A stretch of 64,000 nt of DNA from Morinoia aosen (lineage: Eukaryota > Arthropoda > Malacostraca > Amphipoda > Talitridae). A program made the position numbers and the translations under genes. Shown here piece after piece: positions 1-10,329 of the stretch; within the stretch, counting starts at the first letter, position 1; each line of letters opens with the position of its first letter. The notes under the pieces are model-generated. The model did not search any database and was not told the origin of the DNA. It saw only the letters and a program-made list of their open reading frames with translations. Where the stretch lies: positions 4,536,618 to 4,600,617 of the forward strand of contig CM059580.1 of assembly GCA_030386875.1 (NCBI GenBank), written 5' to 3'.

Positions 1-2242
1 TGTCAAGCATCCTTTGTAGTTCATGACCACATTCACTAACCACAACCACATCATCAGCATACAACAAACAGCTCAGTCTCTCATTACCAACTTTCAGTCC
101 TAAACCACTCCCTCTCAGTCGAACTGCTAATTCTTCTGTGTACAATCCAAACAACAGGGGGGACAGAGTACAGCCCTGTCTCACTCCTCTAACACTCCTC
201 ACTTGCCCTGTTTCCAAATTTCCTAACCTGTAGATAGCACTTGTGTTCTCATACAGACTCTGTACAATGTTCACTATTTTTCTGCTAAAACCAACTTTTC
301 TCAAAATTTCAAACAGCCTAACCCGATCCACTCTGTCATACGCCTTTTCAATATCCAGGAATGCTAAATATACCTTCTTGTTATCCTTCTTCATTCGCTC
401 AATTATTTCACTCACTACAAACAGATTATCCTCCCCCCGTCTATCTTGCCTAAAACCATTCTGTTCTTCTCCCAGGACTCCTAATTCCTCAACTAAATTT
501 TTCATTCTCTCATTCAAAATACCACAAAAGATCTTACATACGGTGTCACCCAGTGCAATTGGTCTGTAATTTTTAAGTTCTTTCATACTCTTATGTCCAC
601 CCTTATGCAACAGAACTACATTACACTTGTTCCAGTCATCCGGTACTCTTTCACTCTTCCATATCTCATCAAATAAACATTTCAACATACTGACTACACT
701 CTCTCCTCCACATTTATAGAACTCATATGGTATCTTATCAGGGCCACATGCCTTTCCATTTTTCACTTTCTTCAAAAAACTTACAATCTCTTCACAAGTG
801 ATTTCGTCTTCCATTTGCAGTTCATGTTCATCTATCAGAAAATTTATTGGTTCATCATCTGTAACCTGCTCATTCATTCCACCAATGTCCTCCCAGTATT
901 CTTCAACTGCTTTCACCATTTGCATCCTATCTTGTACACTGCAACCATTGACTACTAATTCATCAACTTGAACTTCACTACCTCTATCATTACCTTGTAT
1001 AAACCTATACCAATCTTTTATTCCATCTAGACCTTTCTTTCTTAGATTTTCAACTTGGTGTCTCTCTTCTTTAACCCTAGCCTCATTGATCATTCTCTTT
1101 ACTTTCTTCTGCTGGTCCTTGTACTCATTCCATACACTCTGCCATTCATCCTCAGTAATTCTGCGTCTTTCATACATTTTCCTCATACTGCGTTGTTTTT
1201 TATTTAAAGTCTTCCTTCTCGTTCGTTCTTCCTTTATCTCACTCGTAAACCACCTAGCATTCCCTGTACTTTTCCTGCATTTCATTCTACCGATCTTTTG
1301 CTCTGCCACATCATACAAGGTTCTTGCAATCTCCTTATTTAGGTCATTTACATTTCCACACCTGTTCCAGTTACATCTACTCAATTCATTTCTAAATTCT
1401 TCCCAGTTTGCCATTTTAATACGCCAATTTTCTCTTACTCTGCTGGCCTTCTGCATCGGCTCCTTTCCACCCCAATTATATTCTAGTACAAGCATTTTAT
1501 GGTCACTATCAATATCAAAATCATCTTCATCTACAAACATTTCTTTGACACACTCTCTTGCTCTACTATTCACTATCATATAGTCAATTGCAGTTTTACA
1601 TTCCCTGCTTTGCCATGTATGCAAGCCATTTCCTATTGTTACATTTAGGTTCTCAAGTTCATTCTCATCACAGAAATCAATCAATTTTTGTCCATTTGCA
1701 TTCACAGGCTCACCCAGTATACCAACATGGCCATTCATATCACCCATTAAAATCAGAGGGCATCTGCAATGCTCTTGCACAATTCTTGTTAATATTTCAT
1801 ACTTTTTTACATTCTCTTGATGAGCTAAAAAACCATCAGTTGTCATATAGCATACAACCACAATAACACATTCTCTGGCATGCATTCTTTCACACTTTAT
1901 TACTAACAGATCTTCACTCTCAGGTTCATTTCCAACAGGAATTTCTTCTAATTTCCAATTTAGAGCATTTTTTACAATGAGACCAACTCCACCACCTCTT
2001 TTTTGCCAACTTACACGCCCTTTTCCAATCATGTAGTACTTACTCTCCTTACACTTTAAACTGACTCTATCACGCATTTGGGTCTCTACTACACCAACAC
2101 AATCCAAATCTCCATTCTCAAATTCTGCTACAAGGTCATTTAACTTTCCTGCATTCCATCCACGCACATTTATACATCCAAACCTTACAACATTATTGGA
2201 CAATTCACAACATTTTTCATTTTTGCTCTGACAGCTTTCCAT
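1..2242 (-). CDS. LINE ORF2: endonuclease-reverse transcriptase, cut by the window edge
   Basis: Reading the minus strand from an ATG at 2242-2240, I find no stop for about 747 codons to base 1. The N-terminal part is an apurinic-type endonuclease (GDMNGHVG near 1750-1730, SDHKM near 1500). The second half is a reverse transcriptase: GPDKIPYEFY near 740, FLDIEKAYDRV near 340, RQGCTLSPLLFGLY near 170 and the catalytic YADD at about 50-61. EN plus RT is the standard second ORF of a non-LTR retrotransposon, which copies its RNA into a nicked target. The uninterrupted frame suggests a fairly young copy. The frame directly follows ORF1 after one TGA. The clade (CR1/L2-like or other) is not resolved. 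The C-terminus and 3' tail lie outside the window. Confidence 0.88.
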   Translation of the reverse strand, partial: MESCQSKNEKCCELSNNVVRFGCINVRGWNAGKLNDLVAEFENGDLDCVGVVETQMRDRVSLKCKESKYYMIGKGRVSWQKRGGGVGLIVKNALNWKLEEIPVGNEPESEDLLVIKCERMHARECVIVVVCYMTTDGFLAHQENVKKYEILTRIVQEHCRCPLILMGDMNGHVGILGEPVNANGQKLIDFCDENELENLNVTIGNGLHTWQSRECKTAIDYMIVNSRARECVKEMFVDEDDFDIDSDHKMLVLEYNWGGKEPMQKASRVRENWRIKMANWEEFRNELSRCNWNRCGNVNDLNKEIARTLYDVAEQKIGRMKCRKSTGNARWFTSEIKEERTRRKTLNKKQRSMRKMYERRRITEDEWQSVWNEYKDQQKKVKRMINEARVKEERHQVENLRKKGLDGIKDWYRFIQGNDRGSEVQVDELVVNGCSVQDRMQMVKAVEEYWEDIGGMNEQVTDDEPINFLIDEHELQMEDEITCEEIVSFLKKVKNGKACGPDKIPYEFYKCGGESVVSMLKCLFDEIWKSERVPDDWNKCNVVLLHKGGHKSMKELKNYRPIALGDTVCKIFCGILNERMKNLVEELGVLGEEQNGFRQDRRGEDNLFVVSEIIERMKKDNKKVYLAFLDIEKAYDRVDRVRLFEILRKVGFSRKIVNIVQSLYENTSAIYRLGNLETGQVRSVRGVRQGCTLSPLLFGLYTEELAVRLRGSGLGLKVGNERLSCLLYADDVVVVSECGHELQRMLD

Positions 2243-2884
2243 TCATCCAGTTCCACCTTCCATTACAATATGAGTACACCCAATCCACTGGATGTATCTC
2301 CTGGAGAGTTTCATCTCACCTTCTTGAGTAAGGTGGACTCCATCTCCACGAAAACACCCACTCTGGATCAGGTTATCCATATCAAGGAAGCTGGAACCCA
2401 TTTCACGCTTTCTCATACTCTCAGCTTTCATACTCATGATCCTTTTATGCACTTCCCTATTCACCTCCTTTCGCACCCTTTCATACTCCTCACCACATGC
2501 AGGCCTTCTCAGCAGACTGGTCACAGCCACTCTTACATTCTTCTTTCGCGCCCTTTCAACAACATTCATAATTGCATTCACCGTACGCTCTCTCCCACAT
2601 TCAAGCAATCCATTGCCACCTCCTTGCAGTACAACCATCCCTTCATCCATTCCATCTATCACTTCCTCAGCATGCTTACAAATCTCATTCACTCCCTTTT
2701 TTTTTTGGACTACACATGTTTGACTTGAGACCGGACCACGGTATACATTGGACCGGACGGAAAGTTTTAAACTCTTGGTGTTATTTATAATATTATTACC
2801 TTTTATAACCATTATAGGTTTCAAAAAGCAATTTAAAATTAAATGTACTTTCGTACGGATATTACTGAATATCCCATGGTTCAA
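2243..2884 (-). CDS. LINE ORF1 with SGNH/GDSL esterase-like domain, 5'-truncated
   Basis: The open frame is 213 codons, but only the part from about 2720 down to 2243 looks like element protein. The first 50 or so residues are probably flanking DNA read through a 5' truncation point near a T-rich run at 2700. GGGNGLL near the middle and GDGVHLTQEG near the end resemble the conserved Asn/Gly and Asp-x-x-His blocks of SGNH hydrolases, which occur in ORF1 of several CR1/L2-type LINEs. The N-terminal serine block is missing, as expected for a 5'-truncated copy. The stop TGA is immediately followed by the ORF2 ATG in the same frame. The esterase assignment rests on two short motifs. Confidence 0.6.
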   Translation of the reverse strand: MNHGIFSNIRTKVHLILNCFLKPIMVIKGNNIINNTKSLKLSVRSNVYRGPVSSQTCVVQKKKGVNEICKHAEEVIDGMDEGMVVLQGGGNGLLECGRERTVNAIMNVVERARKKNVRVAVTSLLRRPACGEEYERVRKEVNREVHKRIMSMKAESMRKREMGSSFLDMDNLIQSGCFRGDGVHLTQEGEMKLSRRYIQWIGCTHIVMEGGTG

Positions 2885-2959
2885 TCATTTTCTAAGGGGT
2901 ATCCCAGGATTCCAAGTTTGAGGTCAAATTTCAAGATCTCAGAAAATTGCCTAAAACAA

Positions 2960-3092
2960 CGGCATCTACGGATGCTTTATTTCCAATTTCAAGCCTTATA
3001 CATATCACCTTGTACATTGGATTTTCAAATGCCTTATAACTAACACCAGGACGCCATGACACTTTCTCTCGGTCAAGACCGGTACCCATTTC
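2960..3092 (-). repeat. tRNA-derived SINE (family S1), 3' part, inverted
   Basis: The reverse complement matches the body and tail of the neighbouring S1 copies: the 'aaatgggtaccggtcttgac' block, the 'gttagttataaggcatttga' block and the 'aaataaagcatccgtagatgcc' end. It abuts a forward copy and lacks a tRNA-like head. Confidence 0.75.
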
Positions 3093-3372
3093 TCTCCGTG
3101 GTACAGTGGTTAAAGGATCGGGCTCGTATGTTGGAGTCGCGGGTTCGTATCCCGGCGCTGGGGGGAGATTTTCCCCGTTGGGTATAAGGAAAAGCTCAAG
3201 CACAATACCCCACTCAACCCAGGTGTCGGAAATGGGTACCGGCTACAGGGGGGAACCGTCATGGTGTCCTATATATAGGGTTAGTTATAAGACATTTGAA
3301 AAACCAATGCTAAGATCATATGTATCAGGCTTGATTGGAAATGAAGCATCCCAAAGATGCCGATGTTAATGT
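3093..3372 (+). repeat. tRNA-derived SINE (family S1), near full length
   Basis: The head resembles a tRNA with an A-box-like 'tacagtggttaaagg' and a B-box-like 'gggttcgtatccc'. It is followed by the family body (ccgttgggtataagg, accccactcaacccaggtgt, gttagttataagacatttga) and the shared 3' end 'agcatcccaaagatgccgat'. An internal RNA polymerase III promoter is inferred. It is not a functional tRNA, because no acceptor or anticodon arms pair. Confidence 0.8.
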
Positions 3373-3384
3373 TAACCTTGACCT

Positions 3385-3540
3385 TCAGAAATTCAGACAC
3401 CTGGGTAGAGTGGGGTATTGTGCTTGGAATTTTCCCCTATACCCAACAGAAAAAATCGCCACCAGCGCCGGAACTCGAACCCTCGTGTGCCCGCACGGAG
3501 GCAGGTCCTAAAGCAACACGGCTATGACGAGCAGAGCAAA
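3385..3540 (-). repeat. tRNA-derived SINE (family S1), 5' head, inverted
   Basis: The reverse complement reads 'gctcgtcatagccgtgttgc', then 'gggttcgagttccggcgctgg' and the 'accccactctacccaggtgtct' block. This is the head and first body half of S1. It stops where the forward copy at 3093-3372 ends. Confidence 0.75.
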
Positions 3541-3552
3541 AGTCTATTGTAA

Positions 3553-4025
3553 ATGCTGTCTTTGAATCAAAATGTGCTAAAAATGATACTGAGTTTTTCC
3601 ATAAAGACCTCCTTTCAAATAATCAGCACTTATGTGGTGGTTACCGTGACTGAGAGGTTAAGAACGTGCCCATTGCGGAAGGTGTCAAGAGTTCGAATCC
3701 CGGCAGTACCACCCGATGATTTCTCCTTCATTGAGAAAAAAGGAGTACTCAATTTATCCACTCCACCCAGGTGTCGGAAATAGGTATCGGTTTGACCGGG
3801 GTAATTTTCATTTGAGACCTGGTGTTAGTTAAAAGGCATTTGATAAACTAATGTATAAGATGACATGTATCAAGCTTGAATGATTTGAATAAAGAATCTT
3901 TTCTGTGCCAGGGCAATACACTCGGGTACATTTATACACATTTTTACGCGAAGCCACTCTGGGCGCAATACCCAGCTCTGTAGTTCAGGCAAAATTTGAT
4001 CCATGGAAGGCATTTGATACTGCGA
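3553..4025 (+). repeat. Dispersed repeat R1, split by a SINE
   Basis: Bases 3553-3610 ('...aaaatgatactgagtttttcc') and 3900-4025 ('gcgcaatacccagctctgta', then 'ggaaggcatttgat') match, in the same order, the reverse complement of 31515-31710. The SINE at about 3625-3895 lies between the two halves here. The function and class of R1 are unknown. Confidence 0.6.
3625..3895 (+). repeat. tRNA-derived SINE (family S1), diverged, inserted in R1
   Basis: The B-box-like 'gagttcgaatcccgg' at 3689-3703 is preserved. The 'ccacccaggtgtcggaaat' and 'gttagttaaaaggcatttga' body blocks follow. The uninterrupted R1 copy near 31.6 kb supports this as a later insertion. Confidence 0.75.
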
Positions 4026-4321
4026 GAGAGCTTTTTGCCCAAACCAGATGGAAGAGAGAACTATCATGTGAAACTATCAAAAATATTTATGAATATTCCA
4101 TTGAAGTGAACTGTATAAAATGTAGGTAATTTTATCATCCGGTGCTTATGAACTCTCAGGTTCTATTTCTAGCCCACGTGCAATATTTTCAGCGGAAGTA
4201 CAAATGCGTTACTGTGAGCCTAATAAACAAAACCTGATAGCGAAATGTCAAATGAAACTTACTTTACAACTGTGGTTACAAAGGAGCGTAGTGAGGACTG
4301 TGAGGTGCTCGTCGAGACAGT

Positions 4322-4605
4322 AAGGTGCTCGTCGTAGCCGTGTGGTAAAAGGACTCGCCTTACGTGAAGGAGTCGAAGGTTCGAATCCTGGCGCTTGGTG
4401 GCGACTTTCTCCGTTGGGTATCAGGGAAAACTTTGAAGCACTATACCCCACTCTACCCAGGTGTCTGAAATGAGCACCGGTCTTGACCAGGGGTAACTGT
4501 CATGGCGTCCTGGTGTTAGTTATGAGGTATTTGAAAAACCAATGTACGAGGAAATAGGTTTCAGGCTGGAATTGGAAAAAAGTATCATTAGATGCCGATG
4601 TTTGT
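4322..4605 (+). repeat. tRNA-derived SINE (family S1), near full length
   Basis: The head 'gctcgtcgtagccgtgtggt' contains an A-box-like stretch and 'ggttcgaatcctgg' is the B box. The body blocks and the 'tagatgccgatg' end follow. Between this copy and 4025 I see no gene. Confidence 0.8.
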
Positions 4606-4953
4606 TTATAAGATACTCGGCTGCGGTTTAATAAATGAAGAAAATAGAAAAGAAGACGTCCAATTAGACTGTGTATTGTTACATGTGTTGTGTATTGGAG
4701 GACATATAGCATCATGGGGATGCTATGTGAAGAAGTGAATTATCATTGTTCTGCATGTGTACCAATAGAGCAAAATTTGCAACAGAGTAACAAAGAGTGC
4801 ATATTCTGGGTGTGGTTGGCCATGCTCACGCATGAATAAGTTTTTGGTTGCTCGTTATGACGTTCAAAAAATTAGCACGGAGACTATTAAAATAATTTAT
4901 TTACCACATGTAGATACAGATTTTATCGCAAGTCTAGTACAATGGACATACTT

Positions 4954-5273
4954 ATTATTATTATTATATAAGAAAGTTTTAGCCTCCCTTAACCACGACA
5001 AAGATGTTCCAAGAGAGGAAAAAGGAAGGCACCATTTAGTATGGAGTTGAGGGGACGTGGAATCCATGCACGAGGTGCACAAAAACAGTAAGCTAGGAAA
5101 GAAGTTCATGAAACAAGAAAAAAGTTGAAGAAGAAAGTAGTAGGTGCTGAAAAACAGGACAGCAGTGAACCGAAAAAGATGGTCCGTAACAAAGCAAAAA
5201 CCTATTTTATTACAACAAAAATGAAGCCTACCTAACCTTTAGCTCGGGCCCACACATGGTTCCCCTGGGAGCC
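4954..5273 (-). repeat. Non-tRNA retroposon (family S2), 5'-truncated, with 13-bp target duplication
   Basis: The same sequence recurs at 29412-29771 and 61374-61743. On the minus strand it ends in an (AAT)n-like tail (left side here). The 13-bp direct repeat AATGGACATACTT flanks it at 4941-4953 and 5274-5286, proving insertion by target-primed integration. It lacks the head seen in the other copies, consistent with 5' truncation. It could be a SINE or a LINE 3' fragment. Confidence 0.82.
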
Positions 5274-5286
5274 AATGGACATACTT

Positions 5287-5594
5287 GAGAATAGCTACTA
5301 TTGGGCCCGAATAAGTACACCGACTTCTGGGGCATCCTATCATCAATGCTATTTTAAGGTGTACACTGTAGGGTGTCCCAAGAAATCGAAGTAAATCGGA
5401 CACACTCCAGCACTTGCTGCCCTTGTTTCCTGTCGTGGGAAATTTAACCAGGCAAATTTTCAGCTTCCTATCTCGTCTTTTACTGGTCGCGCATTTCATC
5501 CAGTTTTGTGCTGGGCGTCAGGTCGTACATCGGTCACTGGTACAGCGTGCAGCGGTCAATGTTGTAAGGGCATTAGGGGAGCTCTATTTTACAT
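5287..5594. other. No recognisable gene
   Basis: Unique-looking sequence with short open frames only. I recognise no domain or repeat family here. Confidence 0.5.
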
Positions 5595-5785
5595 TAACAA
5601 ATATTTTTATTGTGTCATGAACTTATTTCTTAGCTCACTGTTTCTATACACCATAAGCAATGTGCATAGATTCCGCGTTCCCTCAACTCCATACTAAATG
5701 ATGCCTTCATCCTTCCTCTTTTTTAACATCTATGTTGCGGTAAAGGAGGCTAAAACTTTCTTATATTATCATATTAATAATTGTA
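5595..5785 (+). repeat. Retroposon family S2, old diverged copy
   Basis: The plus strand matches the reverse complement of the copy at 4954-5273 (tcatgaacttatttcttagc, ccctcaactccatactaaat, ggctaaaactttcttatatt) with many substitutions. Its 3' tail is on the right. Confidence 0.6.
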
Positions 5786-5799
5786 ATACTTCCATAGGA

Positions 5800-5905
5800 T
5801 AAACTGAGCTCGCGTATCGTAGATACTTGCGAATCAGACTTCTGTCACGATTTTCAAATTTTCGTTGGCTTGTTTGCTCTTTGCTTTTTCACCAAACTTA
5901 TTGCG
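5800..5905 (+). repeat. Fragment of LTR family L1
   Basis: The run 'aaactgagctcgcgtatcgt' followed by 'agatacttgcgaatcagact' and 'tctgtcacga' matches two longer copies at 18960-19060 and 61755-61850, where it lies inside an LTR-like repeat followed by tRNA-Lys primer-binding-site-like motifs. Only the middle of the LTR is present here. Confidence 0.6.
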
Positions 5906-5971
5906 GAAATTTAGCTTTCACTCATCTTATGGTGCCTTATGAGGTGAGTAGAGGTGTGAGCGGTGCCTTAT

Positions 5972-8032
5972 GATGCCACTAACCCCTCTACAGCAAGGCC
6001 CCACTCACCCCTCTACAGCAAGGCCCTCCTCACCCCTCTACAGCAAGGCACTCCTCACCCCTCTACAGCAAGGCACTCCTCACCCCTCTACAGCAAGGCA
6101 CTCCTCACCCCTCTACAGCAAGGCCCCACTCACCCCTCTACAGCAAGGCCCTCCTCACCCCTCTACAGCAAGGCCCTCCTCACCCCTCTACAGCAAGGCA
6201 CCACTCACCCCTCTACAGCGAGGCATCGCTCACACCTCTACAGCAAGGCCTCACTCACCCCTCTACAGCGAGGTACCACTCACCCCTCTACAGCGAAGCA
6301 CCACTCACCCCAAACACCTCTCACCCCTCTAGAACAAGGTACCACTCACCCCTCTACAGCAAAGCACCACTCACCCCGCTACACCAAGGCACCACTCACC
6401 CCTCTACAACGAGGGGACACTCACCCCTCTACAGCGAAGCACCACTCACCTCAAACACCTCTCACCTCTCCACAGCAGGGCACTACTCACCCCTTTACAG
6501 CAAGGCCCTCCTCACCCCTCTACAGCAAGGCACTCCTCACCTCTCTACAGCAAGGCACTCCTCACCCCTCTACAGCAAGGCACCACTCACCCCTCTACAG
6601 CAAGGCACCACTCACCCCTCTACAGCGAGGCATCGCTCACACCTCTACAGCGAGGCACCGCTCACCCCTCTACAGCGAAGCACCGCTCACCCCTCTACAG
6701 CGAGGCACCGCTCGCCCCTCTACGGAGAGGCACCGCTCGCCCCTCTACGGAGAGGCACCGCTCACCCCTCTACAGCGAGGCACCGCTCACCCCTCTACAG
6801 CGAGGCACCGCTCACTCCTCTACAGCGAGGCACCGCTCACCCCTCTACAGCGAGGCACCGCTCACCCCTCTACAGCGAGGCACCGCTCACCCCTCTACAG
6901 CGAGGCACCGCTCACCCCTCTACAGCGAGGCACCGCTCACCCCTTTACAGCGAGGCACCGCTCACTCCTCTACAAAGAGGCACCGCTCACCCCTCTATAG
7001 AGAGGCACCGCTCACCCCTCTAGAGAGAGGCACCGCTCACCTCTCTACAGAGAGGCACCGCTCACCCCTCTACAGAGAGGCACCACTCACCCCTCTACAT
7101 CGAGGCACCACTCACCCCTCTACAGCGAGGCACCGCTCACCCCTCTACAGAGAGGCACCACTCACCCCTCTACAGCGAGGCACCGCTCACCCCTCTAAAG
7201 AGAGGCACCGCTCACCCCTCTACAGAGAGGCACCACTCACCCCTCTACAGCGAGGCACCACTCACCCCTCTACAGAGAGGCACCACTCACCCCTCTACAG
7301 CGAGGCACCACTCACCCCTCCACAGCGAGGCACCGCTCACCCCTCTACAGAGAGGCACCACTCACCCCTCTACAGCGAGGCACCACTCACCCCTCTACAG
7401 CGAGGCACCGCTCACCCCTCTACAGCGAGGCACCGCTCACCCCTCTACAGCGAGGCACCGCTCACCCCTCTACAGCGAGGCACCACTCACCCCTCTACAG
7501 CGAGGCACCGCTCACCCCTCTACAGCGAGGCACCGCTCACCCCTCTACAGCGAGGCACCACTCACCCGTCTACAGCGAGGCACCACTCACCCCTCTACAG
7601 CGAGGCACCACTCACCCCTCTACAGCGAGGCACCGCTCACCCCTCTACAGCTAGGCACCGCTCACCCCTCTACAGCGAGGCACCGCTCACCCCTCTACAG
7701 CGAGGCACCACTCACCCCTCTACAGCGAGGCACCGCTCACCCCTCTACAGAGAGGCACCACTCACCCCTCTACAGCGAGGCACCGCTTACCCCTCTACAG
7801 CGAGGCACCACTCACCCCTCTACAGCGAGGCACCGCTCACCCCTCTACAGAGAGGCACCACTCACCCCTCTACAGCGAGGCACCGCTTACCCCTCTACAG
7901 CGAGGCACCACTCACCCCTCTACAGAGAGGCACCACTCACCCCTCTACAGCGAGGCACCGCTCACCCCTCTACAGAGAGGCACCGCTCACCCCTTTACAG
8001 CGAGGCACCGCTCACCCCTCTACAGCAAACAC
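5972..8032. repeat. 25-bp minisatellite, about 82 units
   Basis: The consensus unit is caccgctcaccc, ctctacag and cgagg (25 bp). Early units (to about 6600) carry 'caaggc' variants and are less regular. Later units are near identical and differ mainly at 'accg/acca' and 'cagcgagg/cagagagg'. Because 25 is not divisible by three, three units make a 25-codon period, so a 345-codon frame opens by chance. I do not treat it as a gene. Confidence 0.95.
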
Positions 8033-8883
8033 ACTTTGTTTTCTTCAGGAAATCAGAAGACGATGCATCAGTTACATTACTGATAAAAATTCAGTTGTCC
8101 TGAGACGTAATTGTTGATAAGGTAAAATATCTTGCCTGATGATGATTATATTATCAATATATTTAAAAGGGAAATTTGATGGAGTTCATATATATTTCCT
8201 TTCGATGGCATTTTATGATACTTTCAATAAATGTCAAATTTCCACAGCCATTAGTTGTCGGTCTTTATGCAATAGAAGGAAAAGCCAGAATTTTATTATT
8301 TGATGGAAATTCAGGTCGAATCTCACAGGAGCAATAAAAAACGTTCGTTTTGCGTGACCATCAAATATTGCCCAATGTTCATGAACATTTGGTCGAATCA
8401 TTTTCATTTGACGAGGAACCAGAGCAGCATGTGCTGGATTTGATGTCAGTACTTTAAATCCCTACCTCTATACGTTTGGGACACCCTAGACAGATTATGT
8501 GTAGTCTAATTTACCTAACCTAATGGCATACAAGACTGATCACGATTCGATGCCTAGTTTCTTACATAAAAGATAGTTAATGTACGCTAGATGGGAACAG
8601 GGCATCTCTGGGTATCTCTGTATCATATTTTTGATGTCATCAATTTTACGATTAGGCTTCGTGCGTTCGCTGGCAAGTCTCAATCATTTGTTCAATACCT
8701 TACTTTCATCGGAAATTAATTATAGGCGAATATAAGCATTAATTAGTTTATTTTTATGCATCCATTTGAGTCGAAAATACTGCAGTGATTGGGTACGAAA
8801 AAACTCAATGGCGTGGAAACTTCAAGGGATGCATTTAGCATCGTGTTTCCTTTGAAAATCCTTGCTTCAAAATTGTCTAATGT
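8033..8883. other. No recognisable gene
   Basis: AT-rich sequence with no long open frame on either strand, no recognised repeat copy and no RNA gene. Confidence 0.5.
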
Positions 8884-9262
8884 TCATGGGTACATGGGAT
8901 AAAATAGAGATACAGATACGTAAGACACACGATCAGGTAAAAAGGCACATTTAGAAAGATTTAAGCGAATTCCAGTATTTTTGAGGACAGACAAGACTCT
9001 GTCAAGAACTTCCAAATGAGCATCATAGGAAGAGGTCAAAATGAGCAGATCATCCTGGTACACAATGATGTTATCGATGCCAGAAAGAGTCCTATTCATG
9101 AACGCTTGAAGAATGCCGGGGCTTCCACGAAATCCATAGGGTAAGTAATTGTACATAAATAGAATTTCCGAGGTGTTAATGGTCGTAAACTTCTTTAATT
9201 CTTCGTCTAACGGAATTTGCAGAAAAGCATTTGACAAGTCAATTTTGGAAATTCGAAGTCAT
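8884..9262 (-). pseudogene. Ty3/gypsy-type reverse transcriptase fragment
   Basis: Reading minus from about 9262, the sequence gives SKIDLSNAFLQIPLDEE, then YLPYGFRGSPGILQAFMNRTL, VYQDDLLI and LNLSKCAFL. These are the order and spacing of a Ty3/gypsy RT palm: the KIDL metal-site block, the LPYG block and a Y-x-DD catalytic block. Upstream of 9262 the frame breaks and downstream the homology is lost near 8900. There are no LTRs or integrase nearby, so this is a decayed fragment. Confidence 0.8.
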
Positions 9263-10329
9263 CGTCGCCAAATTGTAGTGTCGTTTCTTTCGGCACTACT
9301 TGAGGTTAGGTGGCAGAAGCTGTAACTTCAATTCCCTTAGCCGAATACTAGTGAGAAAGATAAGGATACGCGCAGCAACGATCCTAATATTGTACTGATT
9401 CCATCGGTGACAGACTTTCCTTAAAACTAGCAGTGCCCGGAAGTCAGACAAAGACTTTCCGGTACTTGTAAAGGCAATGCGCAACAAAGCACTTCCGTCG
9501 GCATCTTCCGGTAGTTATGACGCTTCCAGCCCCCAAGACATGCGAAGCCAAGCTCGATAAGATATCCGGCCCCGCCTGTTCTGCGAAGCTCACTTCGATA
9601 TACAAGTAAATACTCAAGACCTTCGAATTCGTCTGGTGAATTGGAAACTAGTGACGGCACTCTGTATCATAAATTGTACGACAATGCACAGCACATGGGA
9701 ATAACTTTTCGTTAAACTCAGAAGAAACTCCATATCTTCAGCTCATTTCTCACAGTTATCTATAGCTCTAAAACGTCGTGATATTGGAGTCAAATTAAAA
9801 ATATCGTGTGGTATCCATCCTTGAGGAGAATGAGAATACTAATAAGGAATTCCAATAAATGAATCGTTCCCAATTGATTTTTTCCACTCCCTTTTTAGGT
9901 ATATTTTTTGCTTCCGCAATTAGTGAATGAAACTTTCATTTTGCACCAACTGTGAATGACAGACGCAAAAAACGGAAGGAATTTCATTTAGAAGCTGTTC
10001 TTAAAAACTTCTTTTCACGTCCATCATTGTTGAACATTGTCGCTTCCAAACCTGCAAACAGCAGCTGTCGTGGAAATTTATAACTTTAAATCGCAGTTAA
10101 CTCATCGAACCTGCCAAGGCGGCCTCGCAGTAGCTCTGTTGCGCATCGTTGTCAACGTTATCGTGTTATTATCACGACTTAGCGTGTAAATCGGCCGTAA
10201 AGAATTTGAAGAGTAAATTTCAGCATTTCATTCTCTCGCTGTCATATGCTATCGGGCGTCTCAAGCGCTATCAGCTCGCTGATAAAATTTGAGCACAATT
10301 ATGAGTTTCTCAGGGTGACCTGATCAAAG
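9263..10329. other. No gene; contains one copy of a dispersed motif
   Basis: No coding region is recognised. Bases 9885-9945 ('tttccactccctttttaggt' and following) recur at 11485-11545 (+) and 62455-62520 (-). Bases 9955-10050 ('agacgcaaaaaacggaagga', then 'catcattgttgaacattg') recur in the same orientation at 63797-63895. Confidence 0.5.

Noticed and set aside
3093..4605. tRNA genes, because of clear GGTTCGAATCC boxes
   Set aside because: Acceptor and anticodon stems do not pair and each head is followed by the same 200-bp body, so they are tRNA-derived SINEs.
5963..7000. A 345-codon frame with a 25-residue repeat (SPLYSEAPLTPLQRG type)
   Set aside because: It is a direct consequence of a 25-bp DNA repeat lacking stops in one frame. 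It has no start context, splice pattern or conserved codon use, and the array continues after the frame ends.
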